DNA from: G963674685 sp964591275 | Lineage (GTDB): Bacteria > Lernaellota > Lernaellaia > JACKCT01 | Length of the DNA: 64,000 nt | Reading direction: 5' to 3' | NCBI GenBank assembly: GCA_964591275.1 | Contig: CAZQAE010000013.1 | Coordinates: 1-64,000, forward strand | Part shown: positions 44,148-52,542 of the stretch, piece by piece | How positions within the stretch are numbered: the first letter of the stretch is position 1 | How the letters are laid out: every line of letters starts with the position of its first letter | Program-made: the position numbers and the translations under genes | Notes under the pieces: model-generated | The model's input: the letters and a program-made list of their open reading frames with translations, nothing else | Database searches by the model: none | What the model was told of the DNA's origin: nothing

Positions 44148-44876
44148 ATGGAATTCATGGAAATAAAAAAAGAAGGTCCTGTCGGGATCATGGTCTGGAA
44201 GCATGAGGAGCAAAATCGCTTCACCACACCTTTCCTAAAAGAAATCAACGAAGCGCTCAGCGAACTGGTCGCCGATGACTCCGTTACCTCCGTGGTCATT
44301 GCATCGGGATTGGAAAAGTACTTCTCCACGGGATTACATCTCGAATGGATGATGGCGCAGGGCGCCTCCGACCCAAACGCCCTGAAAGAGTTTTTACTTC
44401 TTATTCACAAAAACCTGATGTTTTTTACGTCGTATCCAAAACCGCTGGTCGCCGCAATCACCGGGCACATTGTCGCGGCGGGCTGCATTTTCGGCGCGTG
44501 CATGGATTATCGTTATATGTCCGAGGACAGAGGCTTTATTCGCCTGCCGGAGGTGCAGATCAACATCCCCTTCTGGCCGGGCATGAGGGCAATCTTTCAG
44601 TCCATTTTGCCCCCCAGGACGGTGCGCAACCTGTTTTATACAGGAGATCGTTTTACCGCGAAGCAAGCCATGGAAATGGGCTACGTGGATGCGCTGTTCC
44701 CGGCTGATGAAGTTCTTTCCAAGTCCCTTGAACTCGCTGAAAAACTGGGCAGGGCAAAAATGGAAACCTACGCCCATATCAAAAGGGATCTTCGCCGACA
44801 TGTTTTGCGGATCATGAAAGAAGACGACCCGAAGGCGATTGAATCTTTCATGAGTCAAATGGCCCAAAACCGGTAA
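44148..44876 (+). CDS. crotonase-family protein, probable delta3,delta2-enoyl-CoA isomerase
   Basis: The product has 242 residues from the ATG at 44148 (GAGG 6 nt upstream); an in-frame ATG lies at 44136. The crotonase core is present: KYFSTGLHLEWM, AAITGHIVAAGCIFGACMDY (oxyanion hole) and FIRLPEVQINIPFWPGM. Only the second catalytic Glu remains (LPE); the first is replaced (CIF instead of CEL). One Glu and the FSTG.HLEWM stretch are typical of enoyl-CoA isomerases that move a cis/trans-3 double bond to trans-2 for beta-oxidation of unsaturated acids. It lies alone, 17 bp before an unrelated secreted protein gene. Confidence 0.84.
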   Translation: MEFMEIKKEGPVGIMVWKHEEQNRFTTPFLKEINEALSELVADDSVTSVVIASGLEKYFSTGLHLEWMMAQGASDPNALKEFLLLIHKNLMFFTSYPKPLVAAITGHIVAAGCIFGACMDYRYMSEDRGFIRLPEVQINIPFWPGMRAIFQSILPPRTVRNLFYTGDRFTAKQAMEMGYVDALFPADEVLSKSLELAEKLGRAKMETYAHIKRDLRRHVLRIMKEDDPKAIESFMSQMAQNR

Positions 44877-44893
44877 TTATTTCAGGTCGGGCG

Positions 44894-45826
44894 ATGACAA
44901 TAAAGTGGAAAAGTTATTTGCCAAGAGTCTGTCGAAGAAATGGCTTTGAAATAAAAATCGCGCTGTCGGCAATCCTTGTCTTGATGATGATCTCAGTAGC
45001 ATTCGCGCAAAGTGCAAGTGAACGTGAAATGCAAAACGTCCACGTTCCGGCAGGGTGGTTTCTTATGGGTTGCGTGCCGGGAGACGACCTTTGCGGCCAG
45101 GACGAAAAGCCACAGAAGAAATTCTTCATTGATGCCTTCACGATCGACGCGCACGAAACGACCGTGAATGAGTATACCCAGTGCGTAAAAACCGGCAAAT
45201 GCGATAAACCCAGGGGCCGCACCGAGAGCCGGTTTTGCAACTGGGGTCATCCGGATCGAAAGAACCATCCAGTGAACTGCGTAAGTTGGTCGCAGGCCGA
45301 CGCCTATTGCCGCGAGAAAGGCAAGATGCTTCCCACGCAAGCGCAGTGGGAAAAAGCGGCCAGAGGCGAACTTGTCAACAAGGTCTTTGCCTGGGGAAAT
45401 GAAAAGGCCGATTGTACGCGAGCCGTGATGGACCCGGGGAAATTGGAGACGCAGGCCGATATTTCCGACGGCTGCGGAAAAAACGGAACCTGGGAAGTTT
45501 GCAGCAAATCAAAAAGCTCTGCGGGACTGTGCAATATTGCGGGAAATGTCCGGGAGTGGTGCCTGGACTGGTACGACCCGCAGTTTCTGAATTTCTCAGC
45601 GCCGAGCAACCCCTATACAACGTCAAAAACTCGCGAACGTACGTTGCGCGGCGGAAGCTGGCTGCTTGGCGCAAAGGACTTTAGAATATCCGCACGAGGT
45701 TTTGAGGAGCCTGACAAGCAGCCTATCGACGTCGGATTTCGATGCGTGAAACAACTGTCGGAGCCATACAATAAGCCGTCGAAGCCCGCTGCCATGAACT
45801 CTTCAACCGAATCAGGCCGGAATTAA
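44894..45826 (+). CDS. secreted FGE-sulfatase (SUMF1/EgtB/PvdO) fold protein
   Basis: The product has 310 residues. A signal peptide ends near VAFAQSAS. The domain order is VPAGWFLMGCVPGDDLC, FIDAFTIDAHETTVNEY, CVSWSQADAYCREKGKMLP, AQWEKAARGE, FAWGNEKADC, LCNIAGNVREWCLDWYD, TLRGGSWLLGAKDF and VGFRCVKQL. Many extra Cys residues suggest disulfides in the periplasm. The copper-binding Cys pair of active formylglycine-generating enzyme is not at the RGGSW region. Codon use in the final region is ordinary, unlike the copies near 53.7 and 56.9 kb. It converges with the D-aminoacylase gene, with a 4-bp tail-to-tail overlap. Confidence 0.86.
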   Translation: MTIKWKSYLPRVCRRNGFEIKIALSAILVLMMISVAFAQSASEREMQNVHVPAGWFLMGCVPGDDLCGQDEKPQKKFFIDAFTIDAHETTVNEYTQCVKTGKCDKPRGRTESRFCNWGHPDRKNHPVNCVSWSQADAYCREKGKMLPTQAQWEKAARGELVNKVFAWGNEKADCTRAVMDPGKLETQADISDGCGKNGTWEVCSKSKSSAGLCNIAGNVREWCLDWYDPQFLNFSAPSNPYTTSKTRERTLRGGSWLLGAKDFRISARGFEEPDKQPIDVGFRCVKQLSEPYNKPSKPAAMNSSTESGRN

Positions 45827-47568
45827 TTATCCCCTCGACGAATGAGTTTCCCTTTTCGCGGCGCCGGATGGTAGCCGCCGCCCGGCGTCACAACCGGGTG
45901 TCCGTTGACCAACACGTACTCAATGCCGGAAGGAAAGGCATCCGGTTTCAAGGGCGTACTGTTGGATTGGATCGTGTCCCGGTCGAACATGACAAGGTCG
46001 GCCCAATAACCGCGCCGGATCAGTCCACGGTTTTTGATGCCCAGCTGCATCGCCGGCAGGGAAGTCGATTTTCGGATCGCCTCTTGCAGCGTCATGTGCT
46101 TTTCGTCCCGCGCGTATTTTGACATCAGTTTTGGGAAACAGTCGTAGAAAAGATGGCTCGGTATTCCGTGGCCCAGGAGCAACGTATCGGTAACGACCGA
46201 TACATTGGGATCGGACACGGAAGCGTAAACGCTGCGTTCCGCAAATTCATCGCCTGGCCAGGTCGGCGTTTCGTAAACGAGAACGTTGCCGTCCTCTTCC
46301 ATGAGCATATCGCAGATGGCGTCGAAGGGATGTTTTCCAAGGGCTTTGCCGATGGCGACGAAGTTCATCCCCTGGTATTTCTTGTTGGCGTCCGACCTCA
46401 CTCCCATCAGATGGATCGATTTAAAACCCATGAGCTTAAAGAAATTCATGGACCAAGTGTCCGGCTTACGGTGCGGCCAAACGGATTTGCCCCGCATAAT
46501 GGAACGGTAAATTTTCTGCCGCACAACCGGATCGGCAAAGCGACTCATCACTTTCTCCCTGCCGCCTTCCAGAGACCAGGGGGGCATGAAGGCGAAGGCG
46601 TGCGTGAATCCGGTGCCGGTCGGCATGGCGTCCATGCCCATCGGCAAACCCTCGTCGATGGCCTTGCCCATGACCGAAAGTTTTTCCCGCATGGCCAGAT
46701 CCAGGGGGACAGGGATTTTGAGATGCTTATAGACGACGGCGCCGGCGCGAAGGATTCCGGCCACCGCCCTGTCAACGACAATGTTGACGTTCGGCAACCA
46801 GAAGAGATGGGAAAGCTGGATGCGAACGCCGGTTTTGCGGCTGATAGTCATTATCTCGTCGATGGCCTGCGTCAGCGTGTTGGAGTAACTGCGCAGGTGA
46901 CTGGTGAACACGGCGTCATTGGCGCTCACGATTTCCGCCAGTTCGGTCAGTTCCGCCTCGTCACTGGCCAATCCGGGAAAATACTGGAGACCGGTGCTCA
47001 TCCCCAAGGCGCCGGCTTCGAGAGATTCGCTCAATAGCCGCTTCATGGTTTTCATTTCGTCGACTTTCGCGGGGCGGTTTAACATACCCAGCGCGCCGAT
47101 GCGAAGCTGACCGTGCGGCGTCAGCAGACCGGCGTTCAGGACCATTCCCCGGTCCTCGATCGTATCCATCATTTCGGACATGGTGTTCCACTTGGCGTGG
47201 GGACCCTGGTCCTCCCCGATGAAAAAGCTCATATAGAGAAGACCTTCCTCCCGATGCTCTTTGCTAAACGGCGCCAGTCCCGCACCGCAGTTGCCGCCAA
47301 CGAAGGTCGTGATGCCCTGACGCAGCAATGGCTCTAGGGTTTTGTGATGATCGGCAAGATGGACCACCAAGTCCGCGTGACTGTGGATGTCGATGAATCC
47401 GGGACATAGAACCTTGCCGGCGGCATCAAGGCGCGTTTTGGCACGAGCCTCTTTCAATTGTCCGATCTCACAAATTTTTTCGTTTTTCACCGCGATGTCC
47501 GCAGCATAGGGAAGGCGTCCCGTGCCGTCGTAGATCGTCGCGTTGTCGATAATAATATCGTAGGTCAT
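45823..47568 (-). CDS. D-aminoacylase / N-acyl-D-amino-acid deacylase family amidohydrolase
   Basis: The product has 581 residues. This metal-dependent amidohydrolase begins YDIIIDNATIYDGTGRLPYA. The metal-binding HxH is in CPGFIDIHSHADL; other marks are GNCGAGLAPFS, HLRSYSNTL and SHLFWLP with a further His. The C-terminal strand is ADLVMFDRDTIQ, typical of family members. They deacylate N-acyl-D-amino acids, and many relatives have other substrates. No signal peptide, so cytoplasmic. A marR-type gene lies 38 bp upstream on the same strand and is probably cotranscribed. Confidence 0.88.
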   Translation of the reverse strand: MTYDIIIDNATIYDGTGRLPYAADIAVKNEKICEIGQLKEARAKTRLDAAGKVLCPGFIDIHSHADLVVHLADHHKTLEPLLRQGITTFVGGNCGAGLAPFSKEHREEGLLYMSFFIGEDQGPHAKWNTMSEMMDTIEDRGMVLNAGLLTPHGQLRIGALGMLNRPAKVDEMKTMKRLLSESLEAGALGMSTGLQYFPGLASDEAELTELAEIVSANDAVFTSHLRSYSNTLTQAIDEIMTISRKTGVRIQLSHLFWLPNVNIVVDRAVAGILRAGAVVYKHLKIPVPLDLAMREKLSVMGKAIDEGLPMGMDAMPTGTGFTHAFAFMPPWSLEGGREKVMSRFADPVVRQKIYRSIMRGKSVWPHRKPDTWSMNFFKLMGFKSIHLMGVRSDANKKYQGMNFVAIGKALGKHPFDAICDMLMEEDGNVLVYETPTWPGDEFAERSVYASVSDPNVSVVTDTLLLGHGIPSHLFYDCFPKLMSKYARDEKHMTLQEAIRKSTSLPAMQLGIKNRGLIRRGYWADLVMFDRDTIQSNSTPLKPDAFPSGIEYVLVNGHPVVTPGGGYHPAPRKGKLIRRGDN

Positions 47569-47606
47569 TTTTTCCCCCTTATTTTATTCCGGCCATGGCT
47601 AACCTA

Positions 47607-48050
47607 TTATTCACTCGTCAGCTTTTCAATTTTCTCCACAATGCGAAGGATTCGCTTGAACTCCGCTTCAGGCAAATGCTCGCCAGTCAATCGAGCAAGG
47701 TTCTCGAATATTTCGTGATGACGAGCGAGGGCGGCCTTGCCCCGCGAGCCGAGATCAAGAATCACCGCCCGCCGGTCCTTTGGGTCCGGGCGACGCTTGA
47801 GGTATCCCCTGGACACCATTTTGTCAGCGGTCCACGAAACCGTGGAAAGGGGAAGGTTCACGCGCGCAGTCAGATCCTTGAGCCGACACGGCCCGATTTC
47901 CTCAATGTTCAAGAGGAAAAGCTGCTCCTTGGGGCTGGTTTGCAATTCTTCCCTGAAAAGATCCATCTTCCGATAAATCTGATTGAGCGCATGAGCCAGG
48001 CGCTCAATGCTCCGGTTTGGTGGATCGATTTTTTTCTTGCCAGCATCCAT
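47607..48050 (-). CDS. MarR-family transcriptional regulator
   Basis: The product has 147 residues, the usual MarR size. A winged helix-turn-helix (CRLKDLTARVNLPLSTVSWT) is followed by the wing KMVSRGYLKRRPDPKDRRAV, the MarR signature with D-x-R. Helices at both ends form the dimer. I chose the ATG at 48050 behind GGAG; a TTG at 48083 is in frame but lies inside the palindromic operator. A promoter at 48084-48112 and an operator at 48069-48085 lie directly upstream, so it very likely represses itself and the downstream amidohydrolase gene. The inducer is unknown. Confidence 0.9.
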   Translation of the reverse strand: MDAGKKKIDPPNRSIERLAHALNQIYRKMDLFREELQTSPKEQLFLLNIEEIGPCRLKDLTARVNLPLSTVSWTADKMVSRGYLKRRPDPKDRRAVILDLGSRGKAALARHHEIFENLARLTGEHLPEAEFKRILRIVEKIEKLTSE

Positions 48051-48068
48051 GAAGTATTTTGCTCCAAC

Positions 48069-48085
48069 AATTGGACTATTCAATT
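48069..48085. promoter_or_regulatory. palindromic operator of the marR gene
   Basis: AATTGGACTATTCAATT is a 17-bp palindrome with one half-site mismatch and a 3-nt centre. It covers the expected transcription start and overlaps the -10 element by 2 bp, the usual place for a MarR autorepression site. Confidence 0.55.
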
Positions 48086-48112
48086 ATTAGAGTAATTTTG
48101 CGGACGTGTCAA
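48084..48112 (-). promoter_or_regulatory. promoter of the marR-amidohydrolase operon
   Basis: Read on the minus strand: TTGACA, 17 nt, TAATAA. The spacing is ideal and both hexamers are near consensus. It ends about 34 nt before the ATG of the regulator. Confidence 0.65.
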
Positions 48113-48119
48113 TGACCAA

Positions 48120-48267
48120 TGGGCTAAGGGGCAGTGGTCAGTGAACAGTGGGCAGAGAATGGTTGTTGATAGCGGTCAGGAGTTAGTGGATTGTGGGCTA
48201 AGGGGCAGTGGTCAGTGGACAGCGGCAATTGCTCATTGCTTATTGATAATTGTTAATTGATAATTGG
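48120..48267. repeat. direct repeats between marR and dnaA
   Basis: A 24-bp direct repeat (TGGGCTAAGGGGCAGTGGTC + AGTG) lies at 48120-48143 and 48194-48217. It is followed by short AT-rich repeats of the ATTGATAATTG type at ~48225-48267, up to the dnaA stop. No gene is seen here. Confidence 0.7.
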
Positions 48268-48268
48268 C

Positions 48269-49642
48269 TCAACAGCCCCTGATGCGGCGCTCAAGCTCCG
48301 TAATGGTTTTATTAAGCCTTTTATCCGTTGCCCTGAGTTCCCGGATTTTTTTACAGGCGTGCATGATGGTGGAATGATCTCGACCGCCGAATTGCCGACC
48401 GATTTCCGGGAAACTGGCGTCGGTGAGTTCACGCGCCATGTATCCGGCGATCTGGCGCGGCAAAGCAAAATTTTTCTGCCGACGCGCGCCGGTCATTTCC
48501 TTGAGCTTGATTTGGAAATAATCGCAAACGATATGCTGAATCTTTGCCACGTCGATTATTTCGTCCTTTTCCTCCATGATGTTTTGCAGAATCTGTTCGG
48601 CCAGATCGATGGACATTTCCATGCGGTGTAATGAAGCAAAAGCCGAAACCCTGACGAGCGCTCCTTCCAGTTCGCGAATATTGGCCTGAAAATGATCCGC
48701 AAGATAAAAGGCCAGATCCGAAGTCAGTTGAATGTCTGCATCCATAGCCTTCCTTTGCAGGATGGCCACGCGCGTTTCCAGGTCGGGAGGCTGAAGGTCG
48801 GCGATTAGACCCCAACTGAATCGCGAACGCAATCTGGCATCCAGTTCCGTCAGATCTTTGGGCGCGTGATCAGAGGTCACCACGATCTGCCCTCCGGATT
48901 CGTGAATTTCGTTAAAGGCATGAAAAAACTCGATCTGCGTGCGCTCTTTGCCTTGCAAAAACTCTACGTCATCAATGAGCAAAACACGACTGCGCCGAAA
49001 TTTTCTTCTGAAGGCGTCAATATGTCCCTGGCGCAGGGCGGTTATCATTTCGTTGGTGAATCGCTCCGCCGTCATCGCCGATACCTTCGCTGCGGGATCG
49101 GATGAGAAGATGTAGTGTCCTATGGCGTGGAGCAAATGCGATTTCCCCAAACCGGATGCGCCATAAAGGAAAAGAGGGTTGTAAACCCGACCGGGTTTCT
49201 TTGCCACAGCCATGCAGGCGGCGTGCGCGAATCGGTTGGCTGCACCGACGACGAATCGACCGAAGCTGTATTGGAGGTTGAGGCTTTGTCCCTTCGCCAC
49301 AAAACGAAGGCGAGATGTCCTGGGCTTGGATTTCTCATGACTCCCATTATCGATCGGAGCGCCGAGAAACTCTTCGCCAAAGTTCAATTGCTCACACTTT
49401 CCCGCCGTGTCCACGTCGACGTTTATCTGCAGATTCCGCGAGGTCAATTCAAAAAAGATGTCCTTGACCATTCCGCTGTAATGAACGTTGAACCAGTCCA
49501 TGACAAATTGATTCGGCGCTTTCAACGTCAGTTTTTTCGAGTCCTTGTCATGAAAAACAAGGGGCTCGATCCAGTTGGCGATTTCCCGTTTATCCAATCG
49601 CTCGGCTAAAACCTTTTTTGTCCGAGCCCAAGTCGCTTTCAT
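48269..49642 (-). CDS. dnaA: chromosomal replication initiator DnaA
   Basis: The product has 457 residues with the complete domain set: domain I (~1-75), a short linker, the AAA+ domain with Walker A GASGLGKSHLLHAIG (161-168) and Walker B RVLLIDDVEFLQGKE, and the DNA-binding domain IV with GGRDHSTIMHACKKI. It binds DnaA boxes and opens the origin. Walker A has Ser after the Lys where most have Thr, a harmless change. The start at 49642 has GAGGG 6 nt upstream. It is not followed by dnaN or recF, so the usual dnaA-dnaN order is not kept here. Confidence 0.97.
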   Translation of the reverse strand: MKATWARTKKVLAERLDKREIANWIEPLVFHDKDSKKLTLKAPNQFVMDWFNVHYSGMVKDIFFELTSRNLQINVDVDTAGKCEQLNFGEEFLGAPIDNGSHEKSKPRTSRLRFVAKGQSLNLQYSFGRFVVGAANRFAHAACMAVAKKPGRVYNPLFLYGASGLGKSHLLHAIGHYIFSSDPAAKVSAMTAERFTNEMITALRQGHIDAFRRKFRRSRVLLIDDVEFLQGKERTQIEFFHAFNEIHESGGQIVVTSDHAPKDLTELDARLRSRFSWGLIADLQPPDLETRVAILQRKAMDADIQLTSDLAFYLADHFQANIRELEGALVRVSAFASLHRMEMSIDLAEQILQNIMEEKDEIIDVAKIQHIVCDYFQIKLKEMTGARRQKNFALPRQIAGYMARELTDASFPEIGRQFGGRDHSTIMHACKKIRELRATDKRLNKTITELERRIRGC

Positions 49643-50080
49643 GAAAATCCCTCAAACTCCTCAAGCCTGGCGTTGCATGCCTTTTTTCGGTGAGTGAAGG
49701 CAAAACCCTGCCACCAACCGTTCCAGCCGCCAAACGGAAAACTCGGAAATCGTGCTTTTTTTTATGTGAATCGAGAGACCCCGTTACGCGCCAATCCCCA
49801 TTAGCACGCACGGTTTTTTTCCCTTTTCAAGTTCTGCCCTAAACGGATTTTCAGTATACAAAAATCGTTTTCGATTTCAAGGTCACAAATCCAAACCGAC
49901 GAGGAATTTTTCTTCATTTTTGATCAAGTGATCGCCTAAGCCTTTGGAAACAATGGAAAATTAAGTGTGCTGGCGTGGGCAAAAAAAAGTGCCTTTTTTT
50001 CTTTTTGCACCGGGAAATTTGCTTAAATAAAAGCGGATTGAAAACGCATTTTTTCAAGAACCCGAAAAGTATTTTGAAAT
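49643..50080. other. dnaA upstream region, AT-rich
   Basis: These 438 bases lie between dnaA and the HAD phosphatase gene, both on the minus strand. They are AT-rich with several A- and T-tracts and contain the likely dnaA promoter (49853-49880). I found no TTATNCACA DnaA box on either strand, so an origin cannot be claimed. Around 49980-50015 the stretch GTGC...GCAC with a following T-run on the minus strand may end transcription of the phosphatase gene. Confidence 0.5.
49853..49880 (-). promoter_or_regulatory. probable dnaA promoter
   Basis: Minus strand: TTGAAA, 16 nt, TATACT, both close to consensus. It leaves a leader of about 200 nt before the dnaA start. Confidence 0.5.
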
Positions 50081-50740
50081 TCAATGCTTACGCAATTTAA
50101 AGAGGACGCCTAAGACCGAATTGAAATCCAGTGAAATAAAATCCGGATTCAACGCTTTCAATTCCTTTTCGTCGCCAATGCCGTAAGTCACGGCGATGGT
50201 TTTGGCGCCCGCCCCCTGCCCGGCGAGAACATCCATCGTTGTGTCGCCGATCATTACCGATTCCATGGGATGAATTGCTGCGGATTTGCAAACCGATTGA
50301 ACAATGGCGGGATCGGGTTTCGGAGCCAGTTCGTCGGCGCCGCATATAATATCAAATGCATCGACGAGGCCAAAGCTTCCCAGTACGCGATAGGCCATGA
50401 ATTTATTTTTCGCCGTGGCGATCGCCAATAAAAAACCCATTGAGCGGAGTTGCGCCAAACCCTCTCGAACTCCCTCGTAAAGCCGTGAGCGATCATGGCA
50501 ATGATCGTAGAACCATCTCCTGTATTCGCGAACGCAGGCGCGGATATTTTCTTCATCCGCTTCCGGCGCCAGGCTCCTGAAAGTGTCGACCAGACCGCAC
50601 CCAATAAAGGGGAACACATCCCTGATGAGAAGATTGAGGCCGCAACGCATCGTAAGCGCCCGCGCCACCGACGCGGCGATATCTTCGCGACTGTCAACCA
50701 GGGTCATATCCAGATCAAAGATGGCAAGTTTTGATGGCAT
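50081..50740 (-). CDS. HAD-family phosphatase, phosphoglycolate-phosphatase-like
   Basis: The product has 219 residues. Motif I is IFDLDMTLVDSRED, motif II ATAKNKFMA with Thr, motif III Lys in LAPKPDPAIV and motif IV MIGDTTMDVLAGQGAGAKTI; a helical cap domain lies between motifs I and II. In motif I the usual DxDGTL is DLDMTL, with Met in place of Gly. The size and cap type fit phosphoglycolate phosphatase or pyrophosphatase (PpaX/Gph) relatives. The start is the ATG at 50740; the frame is open upstream but overlaps the permease gene. Confidence 0.86.
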   Translation of the reverse strand: MPSKLAIFDLDMTLVDSREDIAASVARALTMRCGLNLLIRDVFPFIGCGLVDTFRSLAPEADEENIRACVREYRRWFYDHCHDRSRLYEGVREGLAQLRSMGFLLAIATAKNKFMAYRVLGSFGLVDAFDIICGADELAPKPDPAIVQSVCKSAAIHPMESVMIGDTTMDVLAGQGAGAKTIAVTYGIGDEKELKALNPDFISLDFNSVLGVLFKLRKH

Positions 50741-50760
50741 TTGGGAATCCGGCAAAGAGC

Positions 50761-51522
50761 TTAGATATCTTTTTTCTGGAGGACTAATGCGGTGATCATG
50801 CAGCACACGACGGCATAGAGGATGCACGATCCGCTATGAAGCAACCAACGGTCTAGTGGAAAGGCCAGCTTAACGAATTCCCGGTAGTTCATTAAAAACC
50901 GGCTGTACGTCGGCGAAAGCAAATATATGACGCGCATGACCACGCTGATGATATTATGTTCGGAAGCCTCGAATCCGTTGGCGAAGTAATCCCAAAAGCC
51001 TTCATAGCTCAGGCCGATCATGAAAAATCCCGTCAACGGGCGCGGCAGCAAAATCGACAGGAGTTGCGCCAGGGCGACCAGTGAGAAAACTGCGGGCAGC
51101 GCGCTGAATTGCAGGAGAAAGAAGTCGCCTCCCAATGGAACTCCACGGATTTGAGCCAACACGTAAATCTCGGCGCTGAGCACAAACTCGATAAGAACGA
51201 TGAATAAAAAACTCCCGATCAAAATGCCCATAACCGCCGTGAATCTTCTGATGGGCTTCGTAAGAAGCGTTCGGGCGGTGAACGAACTCAACTCGCCGGA
51301 TAATCCGCTCATGCCGACCCAGATGGCGGCCAGCCAGACGCAAATCCGGGCGACACGAATGCCCAATTCAACGGAGCCCATTTTCGCCGCCACCGTATCT
51401 GCGGAAGTATTTGTGGCCGATACGGCCATGAAGACGAAAAAACACATCGCCCAAAGCGCCTTGATATAATGAGCTCTCGCCAGACGCAGCCAGGAATATC
51501 GGGCGACCACGAGGATTTTCAT
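50761..51522 (-). CDS. ABC-2 type transporter permease
   Basis: The product has 253 residues with about six hydrophobic segments (ALWAMCFFVFMAVSA, ICVWLAAIWVGMSG, FLFIVLIEFVLSAEIYVLA, PAVFSLVALAQLLSILLP and two more). The stretch SGELSSFTARTLLTKPIRR between segments 2 and 3 is typical of ABC-2 permeases. It overlaps the upstream ATPase gene by 4 bp, so the pair forms an export system in the inner membrane. The substrate is unknown. The start is the ATG at 51522. Confidence 0.85.
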   Translation of the reverse strand: MKILVVARYSWLRLARAHYIKALWAMCFFVFMAVSATNTSADTVAAKMGSVELGIRVARICVWLAAIWVGMSGLSGELSSFTARTLLTKPIRRFTAVMGILIGSFLFIVLIEFVLSAEIYVLAQIRGVPLGGDFFLLQFSALPAVFSLVALAQLLSILLPRPLTGFFMIGLSYEGFWDYFANGFEASEHNIISVVMRVIYLLSPTYSRFLMNYREFVKLAFPLDRWLLHSGSCILYAVVCCMITALVLQKKDI

Positions 51523-52433
51523 GAGATCACCTCCTCGTCGCCGACGACTTTGATAAAGTAGTCTTCGAGACTGACACGACGCCGCGCAACGGAATCGACG
51601 CTCCCGCCGATCTCGGCGATGCGCGCGCATATGACAGACAGATCCTTCGTGTCGGAAGCCTGGATCGCCTGCAGCCGGTCTCTGGATTCGCTTCCCGGCA
51701 GCGGCTGGGCGGCCTGGTATAAAACTTCAAAACCTTTCGTCTCGGCAAGATCGTCGGGAGCCAACTCGCGGACCACACGTCCCTTTTTGATAATGCCGAT
51801 TCTGTTGCAGGTTCTCTCCACTTCCGAGAGCGTATGGGAGTTGATAAAAAAGGTGGCGCCACGCGTGGCGTAGTTGTTGATGATGTCTCGAAATTGACGG
51901 CGTCCCACCGGGTCCAGGCCGCGGGCCGGTTCATCGAGGATGATGAGTTCGGGGTCAGGCAGGATGGCCTGCGCCAGTCCGACTCGCTGTCGCATCCCCT
52001 TGGAATATCCGGAAATGCGTCGATCGGAAGCTTCACTCAGGTTCACGGCCTCCAGCACCTCATCAATGCGGTCGCCGAGCTTTGCCTTTTCTATTCCATA
52101 GAGCTTTCCGTATATCTCCAGAAGCTCCCGCGCCGTCAGGCCGGTGAAGATGTTTGTCTCCTCCGGGCAATAGCTGACGTGGCGAAAAAGGTTTTCCGGC
52201 TGCGGATTTTCGGCGCCGAACACGACAATTCCACCGCCGCTTATTGGCGTCAAGCCAATCAGGCAACGGACCGTCGTTGTTTTGCCGGCGCCGTTTTCGC
52301 CCAGAAAACCATAAACGTCCCCGCGACGAACCTTCAGATTGACGCCACGCAGGGCTTCAACCTTTTGACGACGAAACAAGCCGCTCGAAAAGGTTTTCAC
52401 AAGGTCTCTGCATTCCAATAGGATTTCGCTCAC
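51519..52433 (-). CDS. ABC transporter ATP-binding protein
   Basis: The product has 304 residues from a GTG at 52433 with GGAG 5 nt upstream; an in-frame ATG at 52493 would add 20 Cys-rich residues of doubtful value. Walker A is GENGAGKTTT, the signature YSKGMRQRVGLAQA, Walker B LIILDEPARGLDP, and the switch His is in INSHTLSEVE. The ~90 residues after the ATPase core are typical of ABC-2 exporters (NodI/CcmA/GldA-like). It powers the permease encoded downstream with a 4-bp overlap. Confidence 0.93.
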   Translation of the reverse strand: MSEILLECRDLVKTFSSGLFRRQKVEALRGVNLKVRRGDVYGFLGENGAGKTTTVRCLIGLTPISGGGIVVFGAENPQPENLFRHVSYCPEETNIFTGLTARELLEIYGKLYGIEKAKLGDRIDEVLEAVNLSEASDRRISGYSKGMRQRVGLAQAILPDPELIILDEPARGLDPVGRRQFRDIINNYATRGATFFINSHTLSEVERTCNRIGIIKKGRVVRELAPDDLAETKGFEVLYQAAQPLPGSESRDRLQAIQASDTKDLSVICARIAEIGGSVDSVARRRVSLEDYFIKVVGDEEVIS

Positions 52434-52542
52434 CACAGCTCCAAATCCATCGAATCGTTTCGCTTGGCGACAGTCCTTACAGTTGCATCTCATCCATCAT
52501 CGGCGCTCAAATAGTCGCCGGCCGGGCGGTTTTGCGTGGTCG

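Noticed and set aside
49643..50080. Replication origin upstream of dnaA
   Set aside because: The stretch is AT-rich, but I saw no TTATNCACA boxes and no dnaN or gyrB neighbours.
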